A DNA stretch of 64,000 nucleotides from Acidovorax sp. A79. Its GTDB lineage: Bacteria > Pseudomonadota > Gammaproteobacteria > Burkholderiales > Burkholderiaceae_C. The notes under the pieces were generated by a model, which was not told the DNA's origin, ran no database searches, and saw only the letters and a program-made list of their open reading frames with translations. The position numbers and the translations under genes were made by a program. Shown here one piece after another: positions 59,056-64,000 of the stretch (the stretch's first letter is position 1; each line of letters starts with the position of its first letter). Location: assembly GCF_041154505.1 (NCBI RefSeq), contig NZ_AP028672.1, positions 2,436,001-2,500,000 on the forward strand. Reading direction: 5' to 3'.

Positions 59056-60573
59056 TCATCTCAAGCTCAGTGTCTGGCGCTTCCAGGCCGGGTCCTGCCA
59101 GCGCTGGAACAGAGGCAGCGCGGCCACGTCACCCGTCACGCGCTCGGTGGCCAGGCCTTCCAGGCGCACGATCTCGAAGCTCTTGCGGTAGCGGCCCTGG
59201 CCCCGGGCCTCGCGTGCCACCAGCATCTGCTGGCCGCCAGGCACCCAGCCGGCCCACTCGGCCACGCCGGTCTCGGGCGAGGTGGCAGCCGGGGGCAGCA
59301 CGTCGACCAGCCAGCCCTCGGCCGTCTTGCGCATCACCCACAGCTCGCGCCAGCCTTCGAGGGGCTGCACCGCCAGGGCCACGGCAGTTCCTTCGCGGTT
59401 GATGCTGGCAGAGGCGGCCCAGACCACGCCGTAGGTGCAGCGGCGCACCAGCGGCGCCTTCACGCCCTTTTGCGCATCGATCAGCAGCACGCAGGTCTCG
59501 CCCGGGGCGCCAGGCTCAGTCACGATGCCCGGACGGCTGCCCTGGGCCGCGGGCAGGCTGGTGGGCACCAGGGCCCAGCGCACGGCGCCCACGCGCATGG
59601 CGGCATCGTTGTAGGCAGGCAGGTCTTCGTCGGGCAGGTCGTTCTTGCTCACGCCGGAGAACTCGGCCAGGGCGCGGGCCGCAGCAGCGGCCACGGCCGG
59701 GCCGACGGCATCCTTGCGCGCCTGCTGGAAGGCCAGGGCACTCCACACACTGGCACGGCGCACCTGGATGCGGTTGCGCACATAGGAGGGCAGGCCGGTC
59801 ACGTCCACGCGTTCGAGCACATCGGACTGCCATTCCTGCACGCGGGCACGCTCGTGCGGCGGCAGGTCGGGGTTCACGCACTCGGGGCGGGTGAGGGCCA
59901 GGGCGGCGCGGGCGCGCTGCTCGGCATCGGCCACGGGCATGGCCAGCACGCGGCGAAAGGCCTCGCCGTCGTAGCAGACCTGCATGCGGCCTTCGACCTC
60001 GTAGGTCGTGAAGCGCACGCCGTAGCCGTTGGCCACGTCCAGGTAGGCCGACAGCGTGGCGCCCGAGGCCTTGCCCGGCACGGCGGCCGAGGCGCGGCGC
60101 GCCAGCCGGTCGGCCAGCGTGCCCAGTGCGTCGAAGGCCTGGGCGCCCTGCTCACCGGCCAGCGCACTGGCGGGCGCGGCCTGCAGGTAGGCGGCCGTGA
60201 TGCCGATGCCCAGCGCCTCGGCGCCCGGGCTGTCGCGCACGAAGCGCAGCACCGACAGCAGGGCCGGGCCCTCGGCCTCATCGAGCGCCACGCGGCGCAC
60301 GTCGCTGGCGCGGATGAAGCCGCCGCGTTCGCGCTTGTGGTCCCAGACCTGCAGGTAGTCGAGGCGCTCGCCGCGCACTTCGAGCACCTCGCCCTGCCAC
60401 AGGGCGGACTGCTGCTGGGCCGAGTCGCGCGGGGCGGCGCGCAGGCTGGCCTGGTCCTGCACAACGATGGCGCTGCCGAATGTGCTGGCGGGCGCGGGGG
60501 GCACGGCGGCGGTGGCGACCATGGCGGCGGCAGAGGCGATGGCGGCGACGAGCGTGAGGGTGGTGCGGTCCAT
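59056..60573 (-). CDS. Secreted protein with SH3-like domain, function unknown
   Basis: A 505-residue protein with a signal peptide (TTLTLVAAIASAAAMVATA). Residues about 35-95 resemble a bacterial SH3-type domain (ASLRAAPRDSAQQQSALWQG, then EVLEVRGERLDYLQVWDHKR). The rest has no family I recognise. The ATG at 60573 has GGAG eight bases upstream; an ATG six bases further up overlaps the SPFH stop. It is co-transcribed with, and likely linked in function to, the SPFH gene. Confidence 0.7.
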   Translation of the reverse strand: MDRTTLTLVAAIASAAAMVATAAVPPAPASTFGSAIVVQDQASLRAAPRDSAQQQSALWQGEVLEVRGERLDYLQVWDHKRERGGFIRASDVRRVALDEAEGPALLSVLRFVRDSPGAEALGIGITAAYLQAAPASALAGEQGAQAFDALGTLADRLARRASAAVPGKASGATLSAYLDVANGYGVRFTTYEVEGRMQVCYDGEAFRRVLAMPVADAEQRARAALALTRPECVNPDLPPHERARVQEWQSDVLERVDVTGLPSYVRNRIQVRRASVWSALAFQQARKDAVGPAVAAAAARALAEFSGVSKNDLPDEDLPAYNDAAMRVGAVRWALVPTSLPAAQGSRPGIVTEPGAPGETCVLLIDAQKGVKAPLVRRCTYGVVWAASASINREGTAVALAVQPLEGWRELWVMRKTAEGWLVDVLPPAATSPETGVAEWAGWVPGGQQMLVAREARGQGRYRKSFEIVRLEGLATERVTGDVAALPLFQRWQDPAWKRQTLSLR

Positions 60574-60575
60574 GT

Positions 60576-61928
60576 TCATTGCTCCGTGGCGGGGGTCGTG
60601 GCGGTGTCGTCGGCACCGGCGGCAGCCTGCGCGGCCACGGCCTGGGCATTGCGGTTGCCGCCCAGCAGCGCCGCACCGATGAAATCGCCATTGGTCGGCG
60701 GGGGCGCGATGATGACCTGGATCTTGTCCGACAGCTTGTCGGCCAGCGTCTTCTGGATCAGCAACGGGTGGCGCGTGACCAGGGCGCCTTCGCGCGCCAT
60801 CTGCTCGGCGTTGACCTTGCCGATGCGGTCCATGCGGTAGGCCTCGGCCTCGGCCAGCTTCTGGCGCGCATCGGCCTCGCCGTTGGCTTCGATGCGACGC
60901 GCCTGGGCGCTGCCCTCCGCGGCCTTGATGCGCGAGACCTTGTCGGCCTCGGCCTCCAGCTGGCGCTGTTCGATCTGGCGCTGCTTGAAGGGCAGCACGT
61001 GCTTCATGGCCTCTTCCTGGGCGCGGGCGGCGATCACCTGCTCGCGGGCGGCGGCTTCGGCAGCCACCTCGCGGCGCACCTTGTCGGCGCTGGCGTCGAG
61101 CTCGGTCTCCTTCACGCGCTTGTCCTTGAGCTCCAGCGTGTAGCGCATCTTCTCGGACGCCAGCTCCTCGGCCAGCAGGCTGTCCATGCCACGGCGGTAT
61201 TCGGCGGGCAGGTCCACCTTGCCGATCTGCACATGGCGCAGCAGCACGCCTTCGGCGGCCAGGCGGGTGCGCAGTTCGGCTTCAATGGTCTGCGCGATTT
61301 CGGTGCGCTTGGACGAGAAAATCTCGCGCACCGTGTAGCGGGCAAACACCCTGTAGACCAAGCCCTGCACGGCAGGCGCCACGATGTCGGCGTCCACGTC
61401 ATCGGGCAGGCGGCCGGCCCGGACGGCGTCGGAGGCCGGATCGAGCGCGTAGCGCACGCTCAGGTCGAGCCCGAACGACAGGCCTTCCACCGATTGCAGG
61501 GGTGCGCTGCCGTTGGCCTGGCGCATCGCTTCAGGGCGATAGCTCTGGTCCCGCAAGGAGAAGATGCGCACACTGTGCAGGCCCGGCACCACCCACATGC
61601 TGCCATCGCGCCACTGGCTCACCGAACCGGTGAACTGGTTCATGCGGACCGCCAGCTCGCCCTGGCCCAGTTGCTGCACCGGTGGGTGGCGCACCACCAG
61701 GGCACCGGCGGCCACCATCACGGCTGCGGCCGCCATCCAGCGCGCCGTGCTGGCCGTGGGCAGCAGGTAGGCCCAGTGGATGCGCCCTTCGGCCGCGGAT
61801 GCTGGCGTGGGGACGTCGGCTTCCACAGGTACCGCAGCTTGCGGCCCTTCGGCACGGGCGTCCAGCGGATGGGCGGCGGCGTTGCGGCCACGCAGGGCTT
61901 GCACGATGCGGTTCCAGGCGGTTCTCAT
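60576..61928 (-). CDS. SPFH/Band 7 (prohibitin-like) membrane protein
   Basis: A 450-residue protein. A membrane helix lies at about 63-82 (STARWMAAAAVMVAAGALVV) after a cytoplasmic-looking N-terminal part; the SPFH domain follows (about 90-270, with DLSVRYALDP and REIFSSKRTEIAQTIEAELR), then a long Ala/Glu-rich coiled coil (270-390). SPFH proteins form ring or cage scaffolds in membranes. ATG at 61928 was chosen because the upstream frame is not conserved-looking. It is the first gene of an operon with the SH3-like protein. Confidence 0.85.
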   Translation of the reverse strand: MRTAWNRIVQALRGRNAAAHPLDARAEGPQAAVPVEADVPTPASAAEGRIHWAYLLPTASTARWMAAAAVMVAAGALVVRHPPVQQLGQGELAVRMNQFTGSVSQWRDGSMWVVPGLHSVRIFSLRDQSYRPEAMRQANGSAPLQSVEGLSFGLDLSVRYALDPASDAVRAGRLPDDVDADIVAPAVQGLVYRVFARYTVREIFSSKRTEIAQTIEAELRTRLAAEGVLLRHVQIGKVDLPAEYRRGMDSLLAEELASEKMRYTLELKDKRVKETELDASADKVRREVAAEAAAREQVIAARAQEEAMKHVLPFKQRQIEQRQLEAEADKVSRIKAAEGSAQARRIEANGEADARQKLAEAEAYRMDRIGKVNAEQMAREGALVTRHPLLIQKTLADKLSDKIQVIIAPPPTNGDFIGAALLGGNRNAQAVAAQAAAGADDTATTPATEQ

Positions 61929-62158
61929 GGTGTTTCTCTCTCTTGGGTGGTGAATTTGTTGTCTGCCTCTGAGTGGCCCAAGCGGGCTGCTCATTGGGGA
62001 CTGATTCTTCGGATTCACCCCGGAAGCAACAATGCAGCGCAGCCCCCAAAGCCCTCACGCCCGCCGCGCAAACCCTCCGGGCCCGGAAGAAACCTTCACA
62101 CCGGGCAAGCCAGGCGCCCCGGATAATCCACGCACCCCCACCCACTCCGCGCCCCACC

Positions 62159-62860
62159 ATGACCCGCATCGCCGTGATCGAAGACGACCTGCCCACCAGC
62201 AACCAGCTGGCAGGCTGGATTGCGAGCGCGAAAAACGGCATCGTGATCGACCAGTGGTTCACGCGCGACGACGCCGAAGCCGCCCTGGCGCGCGAGCACT
62301 ACGACGCCGTGGTGCTCGACATCGAACTGGGCCGCGAGCGCCATGCGGGCGTGGCGCTCATCAACGCCATCAACAAGCGCCGCCAGGGCACGCCGGTACT
62401 GGTGGTGTCGGCCATGCCCGCCGCCATCTACCGCAGCATCATGAAGGCGCTGGACGCGTGGGACTACCTGCAGAAGACCACGTTCGAGGAGGCCGACTTC
62501 ATCGAGACCTTCCTCGACATCCTGCGCACCACGCAGGCCCCGGCGAACGCCGCCACGTCCTTGTCCGCGCCGGCGCCGGATGCGCTGGTGCTGGACCCGC
62601 TGTGGCAGCGCACCCCCACCTGGCGCGGCGAGCGCATCAACCTGCCGCTGACGGCCCAGCGCATCCTGGCCACGCTGCACCAGCGCAGCGGCGAGGTCGT
62701 GTCGTACGACGAGCTGTTCGAGGTGGTCAAGAGCGGGCGCAACCGGGACAACGTGCGCAAGCATGTGAGCACCATCCGCGAAGCCCTGCGCGAGGTGGAC
62801 CCCGCCTTCGAAGGCATTGAAAACGTGCCCATGCGGGGCTTTCGCTGGGTAGGCAAGTGA
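62159..62860 (+). CDS. OmpR-family response regulator
   Basis: A 233-residue regulator. Receiver domain 1-120 with Asp54 (VVLDIELG) and Lys106, where the usual Lys-Pro is Lys-Thr (YLQKTTFEE). The C-terminal winged helix (about 140-233) has NLPLTAQRILATLHQRSGEV and the recognition region NRDNVRKHVSTIREAL. ATG at 62159 fits the domain. It is divergent from the SPFH operon and upstream of a sensor kinase gene. Confidence 0.88.
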   Translation: MTRIAVIEDDLPTSNQLAGWIASAKNGIVIDQWFTRDDAEAALAREHYDAVVLDIELGRERHAGVALINAINKRRQGTPVLVVSAMPAAIYRSIMKALDAWDYLQKTTFEEADFIETFLDILRTTQAPANAATSLSAPAPDALVLDPLWQRTPTWRGERINLPLTAQRILATLHQRSGEVVSYDELFEVVKSGRNRDNVRKHVSTIREALREVDPAFEGIENVPMRGFRWVGK

Positions 62861-62869
62861 GGCATCCCC

Positions 62870-62955
62870 CTGCGCGTCTTCGCCGCTGCGCCATTCGGGA
62901 AGGGGGACGCCGCCAGTGCGGCGGGGCGGCCCTGGCCTGGGCCGCGCCGGGTTCA
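62870..62955. repeat. Dispersed Comamonadaceae-type repeat, copy e
   Basis: GAAGGGGGACGCCGCCAGTG and GGGGCGGCCCTGGCCTGGGC fill the gap between the regulator and the kinase, in the same orientation as copy a. It lies inside what is probably one transcript. Confidence 0.55.
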
Positions 62956-62993
62956 GGCGCCGTGTGCAGTGCTTTCACGCAGGGGGACCTGAA

Positions 62994-64000
62994 ATGAAAC
63001 GCCTGCTGCGCCCCACGCTCGACATCCCCAAGCTGGAAATGCCCCGCCTGGGCCTGCCCGCCTTCCGGCTGCGGATTCTGGTGCGCGGTGTGTTTGTGCT
63101 GCTGGCGCTGGCCACCGTCGCGCTGAGCGTGGTGCTGCTCAAGGAAGAAAAGGAGCGTGGCTGGCAAAGCTACCGGCACGGCTTCGCGCGCAGCCAGTCC
63201 GAGGTCATGGCCCGCCTGCGCCACCCCTCGGGGCAGCTGGCCCTGCTCAACGCGGGCAGCCGGGGTTCGGCCCCGGCACCGCTCGCACCCTTGCTGCTGC
63301 CCTATGCGGCGCTGGACTTCGACGACCAGAACAAGGCCCAGCAGGCGGTGGAGATGGCAGGCTGCGCGGTGCAGTACCCCGACGGCGCGTCGGTCTGCGC
63401 GGCCATCGGCAACAACCCGTATGCCGGGGGCTTCATCTATCTGGTGGGCAGCTTCTACGCGGGCGCGCTGGTGCCGCGCGAACGTGGTGCCCTGGACCTG
63501 CAGGCGGTGCACCGCGCCCGCGTCACGCTGGACATGCGCGGCGCCACATCCCGCTGGGTCGCGCCCTTTGAAGCACTGCCCCCCCAGGGCACGATCAGCA
63601 CCCGGGGCCGCCTGACGGGTTTCGTGGACGGTGGCGAGGAATCCCTGGACGCACGTGCCCGGCCGGTGCGGGATTTTCGCGGCTGGCTCTGGCAGAACGG
63701 CCAGTGCCGGGACCTCGCGGGCGCCGCGCCCGATTGCCTGCGCCGCACCTTCTACTCCATCCGCCTTCCCGTGGAGCTGTTCCGCGAAGCGCTGTTTGAC
63801 AAGCAGCGCCTGGTCTGGCCGCCACAGGATCTGGGCAGCATGCGCGTGCGCGTGGAAATGCTGGCGCCCGGTGCGGCTGCGCCCCTGTTCGACAGCAACG
63901 CCCCCGGAGCCCAGGCCGCCGCATCGCTGGCGGACGTGGCGCGCACCCTGCTGCCTGGCGAACAGGTACAGATCCGCAAACTGGGCACGAGCGACAGCGA
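62994..64000 (+). CDS. Sensor histidine kinase, N-terminal part
   Basis: The frame starts at ATG 62994 (AGGGGGA a few bases upstream) and stays open to the end of the window, so about 335 residues are seen and the 3' part is missing. A membrane helix lies at about 30-50 (LVRGVFVLLALATVALSVVL), followed by a large domain with Cys residues (AGCAVQYP, DGASVCAAIG, GQCRDLAGAAPDCLRR). No kinase motif has been reached. Identification as the partner of the OmpR-type regulator is from context. Confidence 0.65.
   Translation, partial: MKRLLRPTLDIPKLEMPRLGLPAFRLRILVRGVFVLLALATVALSVVLLKEEKERGWQSYRHGFARSQSEVMARLRHPSGQLALLNAGSRGSAPAPLAPLLLPYAALDFDDQNKAQQAVEMAGCAVQYPDGASVCAAIGNNPYAGGFIYLVGSFYAGALVPRERGALDLQAVHRARVTLDMRGATSRWVAPFEALPPQGTISTRGRLTGFVDGGEESLDARARPVRDFRGWLWQNGQCRDLAGAAPDCLRRTFYSIRLPVELFREALFDKQRLVWPPQDLGSMRVRVEMLAPGAAAPLFDSNAPGAQAAASLADVARTLLPGEQVQIRKLGTSDS

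Noticed and set aside
58174..60840. Open frame of 888 codons on the plus strand across gph, the SH3-like protein and SPFH genes
   Set aside because: Its product is Gly/His/Arg/Ala-rich with no domain; it spans the ends of three real genes and an intergenic repeat.
61929..62158. Possible riboswitch or operator in the SPFH-regulator divergent region
   Set aside because: No known aptamer pattern or clear inverted repeat could be identified by eye.

Overview
The window is GC-rich chromosomal DNA of a betaproteobacterium, most likely a member of the Comamonadaceae close to Acidovorax. This rests on the look of the spc/alpha ribosomal proteins, linked oxyR-recG, the trpE-chorismate mutase-trpG order, orphan Bug-type binding proteins, a glycerol ABC transporter, and two families of small dispersed palindromic repeats that I associate with this family. 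The identification is by recognition, not by a database search. I see no insertion sequence, prophage, integrase or CRISPR array.

Layout. 1-1.3 kb: the tail of a D-aminoacylase-like amidohydrolase and a LysE-type exporter. 1.3-10.5 kb: an initiator tRNA-fMet, then (leftward) the spc and alpha ribosomal operons from rplN to rplQ with secY and rpoA, driven by a strong promoter at 10461-10489. No S10-operon gene lies upstream; glpD does. 10.5-20.9 kb: a complete glycerol locus, with glpD, a six-gene ABC uptake system (glpS-T-P-Q-U-V order), and divergent glpR and glpK. 20.9-25.3 kb: a GntR regulator facing a TPP enzyme, a Bug binding protein and a VOC protein, probably a small catabolic operon of unknown substrate. 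25.4-27.2 kb: proC and ubiA. 27.3-33.8 kb: a signalling cluster (hybrid kinase with three receivers, CheR, CheB, receiver-kinase, lone receiver). 34-39.8 kb: dps, an M20 peptidase, oxyR, recG. 39.9-44.8 kb: an HD-GYP protein, queA, a TonB-like anchor protein with an XRE/DUF2975 pair, and a lipoprotein. 44.9-48.7 kb: ggt plus a Bug protein, divergent from a LysR regulator. 48.8-55.4 kb: ung and the trp genes (trpE, chorismate mutase, trpG, DinB, LysE exporter, trpD, trpC) behind a probable Trp leader peptide. 55.5-64 kb: a chalcone-isomerase-like protein, a chemoreceptor, gph, an SPFH protein with a secreted SH3-like partner, and a divergent two-component system whose kinase runs off the window.

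How the parts work together. Glycerol would enter through the ABC transporter, be phosphorylated by GlpK and oxidised by GlpD. Candidate GlpR sites lie in the glpS-glpR intergenic region and at the glpD start. The two transporter ATPases carry complementary defects (degenerate signature in one, missing switch histidine in the other), which predicts one working and one degenerate ATP site. The trp genes are strongly coupled by four-base overlaps, and a DinB-like protein and an amino-acid exporter sit between trpG and trpD. Copies of the dispersed repeats lie inside the recG and ubiA reading frames without breaking them.
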